A DNA stretch of 64,000 nt from Chitinophaga dinghuensis. GTDB taxonomy: Bacteria; Bacteroidota; Bacteroidia; Chitinophagales; Chitinophagaceae. Where the stretch lies: assembly GCF_003259435.1 (NCBI RefSeq), contig NZ_QLMA01000001.1, positions 992,001 to 1,056,000 on the forward strand. The letters are read 5' to 3'. The translations under genes and the position numbers were made by a program. Under the pieces are notes generated by a model that worked only from the letters and a program-made list of their open reading frames with translations, did not search any database and was not told the DNA's origin. This document shows positions 27,901-36,350 of the stretch, piece by piece; positions within the stretch are counted from its first letter, which is position 1, and each line of letters starts with the position of its first letter.

Positions 27901-28077
27901 CTGCCCAAAGCCTGGACAAATCCGATTGGCCTGCGTAATATCAGGGTATATGTGAACGGTAATAACCTGCTTACCTGGAGCACACTGCGATTGTTTGATC
28001 CGGAAGAAGATAACGCTTCTCCAAACTATCCGCTGATGCGTACCTACAATGCTGGTTTGAGTCTCTCTTTTAAATAA
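24985..28077 (+). CDS. SusC/RagA-family TonB-dependent outer-membrane transporter without an STN domain
   Basis: The 1030-residue protein has a signal peptide (to TKANAQ) followed at once by the carboxypeptidase-regulatory-like domain (RGTVLDEKNSPVIGVTVIVK), the TonB-box region ELVVVGYGKQRKITLTGSVA, the plug (ALVGRLPGLIARQSTGATGQ, NPLIMIDGVPRDGFEFIDPN, DASATAIYGVRGANGVILIT) and a beta-barrel ending in YNAGLSLSFK. The stop codon shares its last base with the ATG of the SusD gene (TAATG), which implies coupled translation. Substrate unknown. Confidence 0.95.
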   Translation: MKKKIAGIVSSLFYLFFVLLTTKANAQTVLLRGTVLDEKNSPVIGVTVIVKSNAQTVAVAQTDTAGMFTLNKLSTGVKYDLSFTCIGYISYTEKEFSLSEKTNTLLIRMKGDPAVLNELVVVGYGKQRKITLTGSVASVETKELKSSAVSNLSNALVGRLPGLIARQSTGATGQDGSKIWLRGQSTYSSSNNPLIMIDGVPRDGFEFIDPNEISNITILKDASATAIYGVRGANGVILITTRRGEAGKAKIQVNVEQAVKTPMKLPKYLHSADYFRLHKQGLINDGATTEASLYTDDYINRYDASKNWPDSLEYKYLYPDVDWIHELLKPASMRTVANANISGGTPGLKYFISGSYFHEDGIYKRTGDFPGYNTQDVENRFNFRSNLDVKLSSWLSAELGLATIVRNQVMPDIYQDEFFTLLKKTPPYVMPMTNPNGSIAQVAGYTNPYGELAARGFQKPNSFYTQGTVGLTSNLDFITKGLSFRTRFSFDSYNSNGFYRSRKYYTYTYQGNNKYQMVNSGQDFLNYALYNQNYYYNINPEFYLNYNKQVQKHNISGMLLYLITSKSVRSTNATGALPYRQQGLTGRFSYSYDDRYITEFDFGYNGSENFAKGRRFGFFPAVSAAWVLSREKFLSSANNWLDLLKLRVSAGKVGNQDPGTRFAYQSNWNINAKGYNFGTNYDNTMPGAVEAAAGNPQVTWETARKYNGGIDLSIKNGLFSFTGDVFYEHRTGIYQSSSPIISGFLGLVTFPKLNGGIVDNHGFEFEVGHRNRLSKDLNYEVKATYSFARNKIIKYLEIPMPDRTWQQVTGTRINSIFSYVADGYFQSKEDIAKGPNQSLFGVMQPGDIRYKDLNGDGIINSYDQTYLNKVSEPEQILGVSLSMSYKGIDFSALFQGAFGRYIDVAGPAIFGPQNDFSNMLSDWKDNYWTPERPDARYPRLMAIKNVVNTQHSTQWLWKADYVRLKNLEIGYNLPKAWTNPIGLRNIRVYVNGNNLLTWSTLRLFDPEEDNASPNYPLMRTYNAGLSLSFK

Positions 28078-29921
28078 TGATTATGATGTCTAGAAAAAAT
28101 AAAATATTCCTCTTTCTCTCTTTCACCACGATGCTCGCATCTTGTAAAAATTACCTGGACATTGCGCCCAAGGAGTTTTATACAGAAAACGATCTGTTCG
28201 CAGATGTAGCGCAGGCAGAGAAAGAAGTAGCTGTTCTATACGGCGATCTGAACGGGGATTTTGATGGCACCGCCGATGGTTCCATTCTTTCCCTGGTTTG
28301 TGATGAAGGTTATCCTACCTCCCTGCAAGCTAAAGCCAGCAAGTACATTTCCGGCGGCTGGACCAGCACCAACGATGATATGCGCAACTTCGATCAGATG
28401 TATCGGGAAATACGCATTGGTTATCACTTCCTGGAGAATATTGACAAAGTGCCTATCAAGAACGATAACCAGACTACCCAATATAAAACGGTGATCATTC
28501 CTCGCTATAAAGGAGAAGTAAAATTCCTGATCGCTTATTACTATTTCCTGTTGTTCGAAAAATATGGTGGCGTTCCTATTGTGGATCATTATTACACCGT
28601 TAATCAAAATGATGAAGCACTGAAACTGCCTCGTGCAACAGTAGATAAAACGGTCTCCTTTATCACAAAACTCTGTGATGAAGCCGCAGCTGCATTACCA
28701 CAGGATTACGCAGATCAGGATATCGGAAGAGTAACCAAAGGCGCTGCCCTGGCCCTGAAAGCGAAAGTACTTCTGTATGCGGCCAGCCCTCTTTTTAATG
28801 GCGGTGAAATAGATAACCAGGCGGTAACAGTAGATGGTACATCTGTTAAAAACACGATTCTCGGCGTAAAAAACCTGGATGGTACCCTCATCTTTAATAC
28901 GACCTACAACAAAGAAAAATGGAAACTGGCCATTGATGCTATTAAGGCTGTAATGGACCTGGGTATTTACGATCTGCGTGCAGATCGTGCGGAGCTATTC
29001 TACAAACGAGATTACAAGGAAGTGATCTGGTTCAGACAAGGTGGCCCCAGCAATAACTGGGAAGCGAATACAATGCCTAACGGGACCGACTATGGCGGAA
29101 CCGGCGCTATCAGCACTCCGCAGGAAATGGTGGATGCTTATGAAATGAAAAATGGCCTCGCGATTACTACCCCTGGTTCCGGCTATTCAGAAACCGGTTA
29201 TGTAGATACCCTCATGCGCGTATTCAGAAACCGCCAGTGGCAGACCGTTAAAACAACTATCTCCAAAATGTATTTTAACAGGGACCCTCGCTTTTACACC
29301 GATCAGTATTTCAATCAAATGCCATTACTGGGTAGAAACGTGATCACTGAATTTACCAAAGCCCTGGGTACTAACCAGGATGGATGGGGTAAAACCGGAC
29401 AGAGTACCCGTACTGGTTACTATGTACAAAAATGGAATGATCCTACCCAAAACCTGAAAGACAGACCCAATACCAATTACAGAAATTATCCTTTCATTCG
29501 CTACGCAGATGTATTACTCTGGTATGCAGAGGCACTGAATGAATACTATGGTCCTGTAACAGATGCATATACAGCGCTCAACCGCGTAAGAAGCCGTGTA
29601 GGCATGCCTGGATTACCCCTGACCACAGCGGATAACACCCAGCAAGGGCTGAGAAAACGTATTCAAAATGAAAGACGTATAGAGCTTGCCTATGAAGGCG
29701 CCAGATACTATGATATCCGCAGGTGGTTAATCGCAACCGCTCCTGAACAGATGAAAATGACAGGCATGAATATCATGGAAGGCGGCGATAAATTCTATGC
29801 AAGAATTCCATTGCTTTCAGGTACCCGTATCTTCCCGGTGAATTATTATTTATCTCCTATACCTTCCTCAGAAACGGCTATTATGCCTACGCTGACGCAG
29901 AACTATGGATGGGGAAGATAA
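28077..29921 (+). CDS. SusD/RagB-family surface lipoprotein
   Basis: The 614-residue lipoprotein (LSFTTMLASCKNYLDIAPKE) has the SusD features: DLFADVAQAEKEVAVLYGDL, VKFLIAYYYFLLFEKYGGVP, RVTKGAALALKAKVLLYAAS, FIRYADVLLWYAEALNEYYG, LNRVRSRVGMPGLPL, ERRIELAYEGARYYDIRRWL and the end LSPIPSSETAIMPTLTQNYG. It is longer than the SusD of the first locus because of an insert around residues 260-430. It works as the lid of the SusC encoded just upstream. A strong terminator follows. Confidence 0.95.
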   Translation: MIMMSRKNKIFLFLSFTTMLASCKNYLDIAPKEFYTENDLFADVAQAEKEVAVLYGDLNGDFDGTADGSILSLVCDEGYPTSLQAKASKYISGGWTSTNDDMRNFDQMYREIRIGYHFLENIDKVPIKNDNQTTQYKTVIIPRYKGEVKFLIAYYYFLLFEKYGGVPIVDHYYTVNQNDEALKLPRATVDKTVSFITKLCDEAAAALPQDYADQDIGRVTKGAALALKAKVLLYAASPLFNGGEIDNQAVTVDGTSVKNTILGVKNLDGTLIFNTTYNKEKWKLAIDAIKAVMDLGIYDLRADRAELFYKRDYKEVIWFRQGGPSNNWEANTMPNGTDYGGTGAISTPQEMVDAYEMKNGLAITTPGSGYSETGYVDTLMRVFRNRQWQTVKTTISKMYFNRDPRFYTDQYFNQMPLLGRNVITEFTKALGTNQDGWGKTGQSTRTGYYVQKWNDPTQNLKDRPNTNYRNYPFIRYADVLLWYAEALNEYYGPVTDAYTALNRVRSRVGMPGLPLTTADNTQQGLRKRIQNERRIELAYEGARYYDIRRWLIATAPEQMKMTGMNIMEGGDKFYARIPLLSGTRIFPVNYYLSPIPSSETAIMPTLTQNYGWGR

Positions 29922-29941
29922 TGTTGCTGTATGTATAATGA

Positions 29942-29984
29942 AAAATGCCGGAGGCCTGCAATGTGGCTTCCGGCATTTTCTTTT
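29942..29984 (+). terminator. Rho-independent terminator of the second SusC/D operon
   Basis: The 15-base arms AAAATGCCGGAGGCC (29942-29956) and GGCTTCCGGCATTTT (29965-29979) pair with a single G-T wobble, followed by CTTTT. Confidence 0.85.
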
Positions 29985-30174
29985 ACAACCTTAAAGTATA
30001 AATTATATTACTAAAGTGGATGGTAATCCGGTAAAAAATTATATAATATTTTTTAATATAATGAATAGATTCACAATAAATTAAAAGAACGGTCGACAGG
30101 AAAGTAAGGTTTGTGCGATAAAACTTATACCTAATTTGTATATTTGTATTCAACCGTTTACCCCTTTATCCATC

Positions 30175-31011
30175 ATGGTTTCGACCACTGAAATATTACC
30201 AGCATTACCGTTAAGGGATTATATCCGCTGCTATTGTTTGCGGGAGATTGACACTTGTGATCAGGATATTATCAAGCCTATTCATGCGATCGATTTCGCC
30301 ACGATGACTTTCTGGCTGAGCAATACGCCACTGGATTATGAAACGGTGCAGGGGACAGTATCGCTAAATCTCAAACAGCGTCATCTGCTGGGTTTACAAA
30401 CAGTTTATCAGGGCTATCAAAGATACAACGGTAAATATCGTTTCCTGACCATCAACTTCAAAGGAAACGGTTTCTTTCGGTTGTTTCATATTCCCATGCA
30501 CTACCTCAGTGATCACTTGCTGCATAGTGATGATGTCATTGGTCAGCAAGTGGCGTTGCTACAGGAACAATTTGAAGCCGCCAACAGTATCGCTGCTATC
30601 GCCACGGTGGCAGATACCTATTTCCTGGCCGCTTTGTCCGGACAACAAAAACGAAATGCAACAGATAACATTACCGCTGCGGTAGATTTTATAGTAAAAA
30701 ATCCCGCTGCAGTTAATGTTAAAGATCTGGCAGGACATGTAAATATGAGCCTGAGAAGTTTTGAACAGCATTTCGCGGAACAGGTAGGGCTCTCCCCAAA
30801 ATTATATACCAGATTGGTTCGCTTCAATAAAGCCTTGTTATTAAAATTATCCGCTCCTCATCGGGAATGGACGGATATCGCCCACAGCTTGGGTTACTTT
30901 GACCAGATGCACCTGGTAAAGGATTTCAAAGTTTTTAGCGGACATTCCCCCAGAAGTTTTCTCCAACAACTACCTCCGCCCCCAGAGAACTACGTCCAAA
31001 AACTCGGCTAA
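30175..31011 (+). CDS. AraC-family transcriptional regulator
   Basis: The 278-residue protein starts MVSTTEILPALPLRDYIRCY, typical of bacteroidal AraC proteins that begin with a DUF6597-like cupin; 13 further codons upstream are possible but unlikely. The C-terminal two-HTH domain (about residues 180-270) has VNVKDLAGHVNMSLRSFEQH, LSPKLYTRLVRFNKAL and the signature WTDIAHSLGYFDQMHLVKDF with SGHSPRSFL. It stands alone; the gene next on the same strand encodes a secreted protein and may or may not be its target. Confidence 0.9.
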   Translation: MVSTTEILPALPLRDYIRCYCLREIDTCDQDIIKPIHAIDFATMTFWLSNTPLDYETVQGTVSLNLKQRHLLGLQTVYQGYQRYNGKYRFLTINFKGNGFFRLFHIPMHYLSDHLLHSDDVIGQQVALLQEQFEAANSIAAIATVADTYFLAALSGQQKRNATDNITAAVDFIVKNPAAVNVKDLAGHVNMSLRSFEQHFAEQVGLSPKLYTRLVRFNKALLLKLSAPHREWTDIAHSLGYFDQMHLVKDFKVFSGHSPRSFLQQLPPPPENYVQKLG

Positions 31012-31126
31012 CCAAGATTTGCGATTTTTTACTATTCCAGCCCTTCTGACCTCGGTAATTTAGCAGCACAAAGCCACGGTAATGTATGCCATTGCCCAAT
31101 GACATGTGTGTTCTAAATTATAAGTT

Positions 31127-31840
31127 ATGAAACAGCTATTGAGCTTATTAACCTGCCTGTGCATGGTTACTGGCTTCAGTTTTGCGCAATCGTCTTTGCC
31201 TGCACAAATACAGTTTAACTATGAAGTAGTGCAGCAGATGAATATTAAAAATGGGGAACAAAGCGGTACCAATACTTATTACTTTACTACCAATGGCGAC
31301 TTTACCGCCATTAAATCCAGTACGGGAGATAACGGTATGTCGATGTTGATTTATACCAAAGATGGTAGCGGTTGGCTGGTGGATGACGCCAGAAAAACCA
31401 TCACCGGCGTCAGTATGAATAAAGTGATGACAGGGATGGCGATGAAAGGAAATAAAAACCCCAAAACAAAACCAGCGAGAACACTGACTCCCACTGGGAA
31501 AACAAAAAAGATCTGTGGCAGAGAAGCCGTAGAATACCAACTACAAAGTGAAAAAGGTACCACCAATTTTTGGTATGTACCCGTAGAATTCCCTACAGCA
31601 CGCCTCTACACCGCAGGTATTGGAGGCGCAGGCCTAAGTAAACTGGGGGCAACAGCCAACCCTTTAGGAACCGCCGTGGATAAGAATTACCTCGTAGCAG
31701 AGGTGGAAAATGGCGGACAAAAAGCAATTGAAACAAAAAGTATTACCAAGACCGCTTTCAGTTTCTCCACCGCAGGCTATACCATCAAGGATTTGAGAGG
31801 CAAGAGCCTGGGAGGAATAATAAAAGAGCAATCAAAGTAG
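31127..31840 (+). CDS. Secreted DUF4412-like protein
   Basis: The 237-residue protein has a signal peptide (ending GFSFAQ). The mature part reads FNYEVVQQMNIKNGEQSGTN, TYYFTTNGDFTAIKS, MLIYTKDGSGWLVDDARKTI, TGKTKKICGREAVEYQLQ and TTNFWYVPVEFP: the pattern of the DUF4412/GLPGLI-like secreted proteins of Bacteroidota, in which a reporter-like beta sheet is followed by an I-x-G-x-x-A-x-x-Y segment. Function is unknown. It is 22 bases before another secreted protein on the same strand, probably one transcript. Confidence 0.75.
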   Translation: MKQLLSLLTCLCMVTGFSFAQSSLPAQIQFNYEVVQQMNIKNGEQSGTNTYYFTTNGDFTAIKSSTGDNGMSMLIYTKDGSGWLVDDARKTITGVSMNKVMTGMAMKGNKNPKTKPARTLTPTGKTKKICGREAVEYQLQSEKGTTNFWYVPVEFPTARLYTAGIGGAGLSKLGATANPLGTAVDKNYLVAEVENGGQKAIETKSITKTAFSFSTAGYTIKDLRGKSLGGIIKEQSK

Positions 31841-31862
31841 CATACTTGTAACAAATACCAAC

Positions 31863-32450
31863 ATGAAACATTTTATCTATGCCTTAATGCTATTGGTCTC
31901 TTCTTCCGCCAATGCACAAATCACGAAGGAAGTAATTCGTCCGGGAATTAAGATTTTGTGCGAGCCAATGGCATTCTTCAAACCATATGTAACAGATGAT
32001 CCGCAAAAAGGGTTAGCAGCAGGTCCTTCCACTGTCCAAATTACGGTTGTGAATCCGGTATCCGGTTCCTGGAATGTTTTCTATACAGGGAACAATACCA
32101 CCAATCAAGGATACATTACCAATTACAAAACAGTAATGACCAAGGATGGCACTTTCCTGATATGGCAGGCCGATATGTTGATCAGCGATCGTTTTGAACG
32201 CATGGATAAAGTAAATAACCCATTCCCGGTGAATAAGGCAACACAACCATTTTCAGAGCAAAAATCATTGCCAGCAAAGATTACTTTGAATACCTGTACA
32301 GGAGATGTGGAAATAACCGGACAAGTGGTGGGAACAAAAAAATACCATTGTACCGTTAGCCCTTCCAATATCCTGTATGGATGGGGGAACGATGGTAGTT
32401 TGCTCGCCATAACATTTGGAACGCCTGTATACGCGCATCCGGTAAATTAA
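31863..32450 (+). CDS. Secreted protein of unknown function
   Basis: The 195-residue protein has a signal peptide (MKHFIYALMLLVSSSANAQ). The mature part has RPGIKILCEPMAFFKPYVTD, MTKDGTFLIWQADMLISDRF and TLNTCTGDVEITGQVVGTKK, suggesting a beta-rich secreted protein. No family is recognised. It follows the DUF4412-like gene closely and may share its promoter. Confidence 0.65.
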   Translation: MKHFIYALMLLVSSSANAQITKEVIRPGIKILCEPMAFFKPYVTDDPQKGLAAGPSTVQITVVNPVSGSWNVFYTGNNTTNQGYITNYKTVMTKDGTFLIWQADMLISDRFERMDKVNNPFPVNKATQPFSEQKSLPAKITLNTCTGDVEITGQVVGTKKYHCTVSPSNILYGWGNDGSLLAITFGTPVYAHPVN

Positions 32451-32512
32451 TCTCAAGACATTTTTGACACCCTGCGAGAGTGCCTATCAGTTATGGTACA
32501 GGAGGAGGAAAC

Positions 32513-33508
32513 TCAGGCAATGTGGGCCCTTTTTCTTCCATATTTTTCCTGGTAGGCACGTGGTGTCATCGCTACATGACGTTTAAATACCTTACGGAAG
32601 TAGTTAACATCATCATATCCGCAATGCAGCGAAACCTGCTCAATTCCTTCCTGTTTACGCTCCAGCATTTCCTTGGCAGCCTCTATACGTACCCGTTGTA
32701 AGTATTCAAAAGGCGTATTGGCAGTGGCACTCTCAAATCGTCTGCATAAGTTACGAACACTCATGCTGCAATGGGAGGCGATGTCTTCCAATGTTAACGT
32801 ATCTTGAAACTTATCTTCAATATATTTTTGTGCACGTGTGATGACTTCATCCCCATGTTCATATTGAAATTTGAAGATGGAAAAAGTCCGTTGTGGAAGA
32901 TCATGCACATTAATCATCAATATTTTGGAAGCAGCCGTTGCTTCCTCATGGCCGCAGAACTTTTCTATCAGGTAGATCATAAAGCTGGTGAAGCTAAAAG
33001 CGCCACCACAGGAGTAGAGACGACCCTGGTCCACAATTACTTTATCATCCTGTAATTCAATATTCGGGAAGCGTTCCCGGAATGGTTTGGCAAACAGCCA
33101 GTTGGTGGTGATTTTCTTTCCCTCTAGTAAACCAGTGGCAGCTAACAGGAACGCACCTACGCAAATACTTGCCAGTTCTGCTCCCTGGGTATATTGTTGT
33201 TGCAGCCATCGGATCAACGTTTGTTCTCCTGTGATGACCGCTTCGATCCTCTCGAAATACATAGCCGGGATAATGATAAGATCAAAGACCTCCTCTGTGC
33301 TGAGCTTAACAGGTTGGGTGGAACCTGCCGGGGTAGTATAAAAATGTTGTGTAGAATGATTTAGGGAGACGAATTCTACTCGGATTTCCTGCTTCAACTT
33401 GTTGCCGGTTAGTAGGGGATACATCCGGATCATTCCTCTCCAGATATCAGCGGGGCCTGTGACGCAGGTGGGTACCGCATCTTCATAATTCAATATGGCA
33501 ATACGCAT
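32513..33508 (-). CDS. GlxA-family transcriptional regulator (DJ-1/PfpI domain plus AraC HTH)
   Basis: The 331-residue protein has an N-terminal class-I glutamine amidotransferase-like fold of the DJ-1/PfpI family (MRIAILNYEDAVPTCVTGPA, FDLIIIPAMYFERIEAVI, ASICVGAFLLAATGLLEGKK with Cys at the nucleophile elbow, SCGGAFSFTSFMIYLIEKFC) and a C-terminal AraC-type DNA-binding domain (DTLTLEDIASHCSMSVRNLC, FEYLQRVRIEAAKEML, VSLHCGYDDVNYFRKVFKRH). In this family the first domain binds a ligand rather than acting as an enzyme. It is divergent from the SRPBCC gene at 33644, a plausible target. Confidence 0.92.
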   Translation of the reverse strand: MRIAILNYEDAVPTCVTGPADIWRGMIRMYPLLTGNKLKQEIRVEFVSLNHSTQHFYTTPAGSTQPVKLSTEEVFDLIIIPAMYFERIEAVITGEQTLIRWLQQQYTQGAELASICVGAFLLAATGLLEGKKITTNWLFAKPFRERFPNIELQDDKVIVDQGRLYSCGGAFSFTSFMIYLIEKFCGHEEATAASKILMINVHDLPQRTFSIFKFQYEHGDEVITRAQKYIEDKFQDTLTLEDIASHCSMSVRNLCRRFESATANTPFEYLQRVRIEAAKEMLERKQEGIEQVSLHCGYDDVNYFRKVFKRHVAMTPRAYQEKYGRKRAHIA

Positions 33509-33643
33509 GAGTATACTTGTTTGGTAAACTACCGTTTAAAGTTACAGCTATTTGGCAAGATTGTCTTGGTTTGTTGTCACTATTGTATTGGTTGTCATCC
33601 AACGATTCGACCTAATTTTGGAAAGCATAAATCAACACCGCAT

Positions 33644-34150
33644 ATGACAAATCAGGATTATCAGAACAGCATGATGGTGAATACCACTGCGCAGGTTGCC
33701 TTCCAGGCAATAACCACTCAGATTAACAAATGGTGGAGCACAGATTACCAGGGTGCTGCCAGTAAAACAGACGAAGAATTTACAGTAAGATTTGGAGAAA
33801 CTTTCATGACCATGAAAATTGGAGAAGTGGTGCAAAATGAGCGCATTGTTTGGTACTGTGTAGGCCAAAACCAAGTACCGCCTCCAGGAACAAAGTCGCT
33901 GCAAAATCCAGCTGAATGGGTAGGCACTACTATTATCTGGACCATCTCCTCAAAAGACAATGGTACCGAGGTCACCATCCATCATCCGGGACTGACCCCT
34001 ATGTTCGAATGTTGGGCTATCTGCCAGCAGGGTTGGAATCAGACATTGGACAGTCTCAAATTACTCCTGGAAACAGGAACCGGTCTGCCTTTTGGAGGCC
34101 TCAGTGGCGAATATCTGGAGAATGCACAGTCTTATGATGCAGCCCATTAA
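33644..34150 (+). CDS. SRPBCC (AHSA1-like) domain protein
   Basis: The 168-residue protein starts MTNQDYQNSMMVNTTAQVAF, the usual beginning of an AHSA1/START-like domain, so the 41 in-frame codons upstream were left out. WWSTDYQGAASKTDEEFTVR, FGETFMTMKIGEVVQNERIV, WYCVG and GTEVTIHHPGL fit the helix-grip fold. Such proteins bind hydrophobic ligands. The gene is divergent from the GlxA-type regulator with 135 bases between them. Confidence 0.85.
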   Translation: MTNQDYQNSMMVNTTAQVAFQAITTQINKWWSTDYQGAASKTDEEFTVRFGETFMTMKIGEVVQNERIVWYCVGQNQVPPPGTKSLQNPAEWVGTTIIWTISSKDNGTEVTIHHPGLTPMFECWAICQQGWNQTLDSLKLLLETGTGLPFGGLSGEYLENAQSYDAAH

Positions 34151-34154
34151 TCGC

Positions 34155-34922
34155 TTAGTATAAGGATTGAATAAAAACAGCGGCACGGTCTAATACAGGC
34201 TGTGCTGCTTCTTTATGTGGGGTATGACCTATACCAGGAATCATATAAACGCTTGCTTCTCCTGATACCTGTTGTGCAATTCCCTCTACCTGCGCTATAG
34301 TACCGTACTCGTCGGACTCGCCCTGGATAACCAGGACCGGACATTTGATGCCAGGCAGAAAGTCTGTAATATCCCATGAACGAAATGCATTACTCAACCA
34401 GGTATCAGCCCACATATGGAATACTGCCTCCGTTTTATCCCCATGATACTTTTCCAGTTTCTTTTTTAAATCAGTATGCTGATATAGTTTCACGGCTTCT
34501 CTAATGCCATTTAAAGTGATTTCTTCCACGAAAATATGTGCCCCCTCTGTAATCACTCCTTTAATCCGATCTGGGTATTTTCCCGCGGCAATCAGGGCAA
34601 TAGAGCCTCCATCGCTATGCCCGAACAAGATAACATTTGTGAGCGCACATGTCTCCAGTAATAACATTAAGGTATCTGCCTCCTGCTCCATATAATCGTT
34701 TGTTCTGGAACTGGTCGTAAAGGGATCTGATTGTCCATAACCTTGCCGGTCGTATACCAGTACATTGCACTGGGTCATTTCTCCCAGCTGCTGAGGAAAG
34801 CTCCGCCAGAGGGTAACGCATCCCAGGGAATCATGCAGAAAGACAATAGTGGGTCTGTTTTCATCGATAATGAAAGAGAAGGAGTGAAGGCGCGTGTTTT
34901 GAATATGAAGATGTTGATGCAT
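34155..34922 (-). CDS. Alpha/beta hydrolase
   Basis: The 255-residue protein has the alpha/beta-hydrolase layout: oxyanion-hole segment IVFLHDSLGCVTLWRSFP, YDRQGYGQSDPF, nucleophile elbow LFGHSDGGSIALIAA (Ser103), acid loop VLVIQGESDEYGT and the histidine in IPGIGHTPHKE. It has no signal peptide, so it is cytoplasmic. It resembles the small esterases and lactonases that act on unknown acyl substrates. It converges on the SRPBCC gene (4 bases between them) and has its own promoter. Confidence 0.9.
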   Translation of the reverse strand: MHQHLHIQNTRLHSFSFIIDENRPTIVFLHDSLGCVTLWRSFPQQLGEMTQCNVLVYDRQGYGQSDPFTTSSRTNDYMEQEADTLMLLLETCALTNVILFGHSDGGSIALIAAGKYPDRIKGVITEGAHIFVEEITLNGIREAVKLYQHTDLKKKLEKYHGDKTEAVFHMWADTWLSNAFRSWDITDFLPGIKCPVLVIQGESDEYGTIAQVEGIAQQVSGEASVYMIPGIGHTPHKEAAQPVLDRAAVFIQSLY

Positions 34923-35116
34923 TCATGTATGCTTACAAAATGACTAATATAGGATTCATTTGGTGTATTAGCGGAAATAATATTCCTAGTCCTTAAAATT
35001 GGCTATTGATGTCTCGCCGCAGTTATCCTTATTACATTTAAAAAGTACCATTGCTGGAAATATAACCTATATTATTTATTATCCCTGAACCCATCAACCC
35101 AAAACCCTCAAATATT

Positions 35117-36109
35117 ATGATGAGCATGAAGCACTATTTAGTTATTTTAGGTCTTACAACTGTACTGTTTGCAAGTAGTTGTAGCAAGAAAAACACATCA
35201 TTGGCTCCTGAAAAAATCCCTTCAGTCCAGGGGACAAAAGATCCCATTGTTGACCATGGTCGGCTCTTTTTCTCCTCTCAGGCGGATTATGTTGAATTCA
35301 TAAAAAGGAATTTCAGAAAGAAAATGCAGGATCAGCTAGGATTTATATCTCTAAATTCTACCCTAAGAAGTTTATCTGACAAAGTTCCTGTTTCTGCTGA
35401 AATCAAGGATTTACGTGACTTCGGATTTCCTGCGGAACTGCTTTCGATTTTAAATGAGCATGGTGAAATGCGGATTGGTAATGATATCATTTGGTATCAT
35501 AATGGCAAAAAGTATTATATCCCTGTAGTGGATGAGGAAAGACTTTCTGTTATCAAGGAACAACCTGGTTTAATAGCACAATCTTTTGATGCGAGGCAAA
35601 TCAAATTACAGACAACAGATCCTAATGGTAAATCAGATCTAGGCCTTACTGCAACTGATTCAAGGTACATTAAAGAATTTTTCCTTTGGGGAAATGTACA
35701 TACAAGGTTCGTTCATGAAGTAACCGGGTTTATTGAAAATACCAACGTAGGAACGTGGATAGCTTATTCTGTAATCAGACTTAAACTAGAGTGGAAGGAT
35801 TGTTGTAAATGGAATCCAGCCACATCGATGAGAGACATTTCAGTAAACCTTACAGGAAGTGCAAATCTGTATAATGGAACCGGTACTTTACCTACAAACG
35901 GATTTTATATAATGGGACCAAGCGTTGCGATAAATGAGACAGACGTTTCTAACAGTGATTATGTCCTTACATTGGCAGCTGTAGAAGGACGGGGATCATT
36001 ACTATCTGGTTCACATTGGACGTTGAGACTGGATGGCTCTATTTATCAGTATGCCCAAAATGATTATTTAACCAATGCGTGGACAAATACAGGTACTCCG
36101 CTATGGTAA
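35117..36109 (+). CDS. Lipoprotein of unknown function
   Basis: The 330-residue protein has a lipoprotein signal (LGLTTVLFASSCSKKNTSL). Recognisable stretches include LFFSSQADYVEFIKRNFRKK, GEMRIGNDIIWYHNGKKYYI and a C-terminal half with many Tyr/Trp and Asn residues (WIAYSVIRLKLEWKDCCKWN). No family is recognised. The DNA here looks more AT-rich than its neighbours, a hint of separate origin. It points toward the T6SS immunity gene, from which it is separated by a hairpin. Confidence 0.65.
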   Translation: MMSMKHYLVILGLTTVLFASSCSKKNTSLAPEKIPSVQGTKDPIVDHGRLFFSSQADYVEFIKRNFRKKMQDQLGFISLNSTLRSLSDKVPVSAEIKDLRDFGFPAELLSILNEHGEMRIGNDIIWYHNGKKYYIPVVDEERLSVIKEQPGLIAQSFDARQIKLQTTDPNGKSDLGLTATDSRYIKEFFLWGNVHTRFVHEVTGFIENTNVGTWIAYSVIRLKLEWKDCCKWNPATSMRDISVNLTGSANLYNGTGTLPTNGFYIMGPSVAINETDVSNSDYVLTLAAVEGRGSLLSGSHWTLRLDGSIYQYAQNDYLTNAWTNTGTPLW

Positions 36110-36122
36110 CATCCTAAATTTT

Positions 36123-36159
36123 GCCCCCAAAGATATCTTATAACGATACCTTTGGGGGT
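36123..36159. terminator. Hairpin between convergent genes
   Basis: GCCCCCAAAGATATC (36123-36137) and GATACCTTTGGGGGT (36145-36159) pair with one wobble and one mismatch. It lies 13 bases after the lipoprotein stop. There is no strong T-run, so termination is likely but not certain. Confidence 0.5.
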
Positions 36160-36350
36160 GCATAGATTTACTTACAGTAACAATAATGTGGTCAATTTTA
36201 CAGTCGTAAGTACATAATGAAAATAAACCTCTAGTATTTCTTTCCATTACTCGCCGGAAATTAATTTGATATTTCCATTTCGTTGATGCAATATCTCGTG
36301 GTAGTATCTCGCAAAATCCCCAGTAGAGTTTGGGTTTGTTGATCAGAGCC

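Noticed and set aside
14772..29921. The two SusC/SusD loci as polysaccharide utilisation loci
   Set aside because: No glycoside hydrolase, lyase or carbohydrate esterase gene lies within them, so a glycan substrate cannot be claimed.
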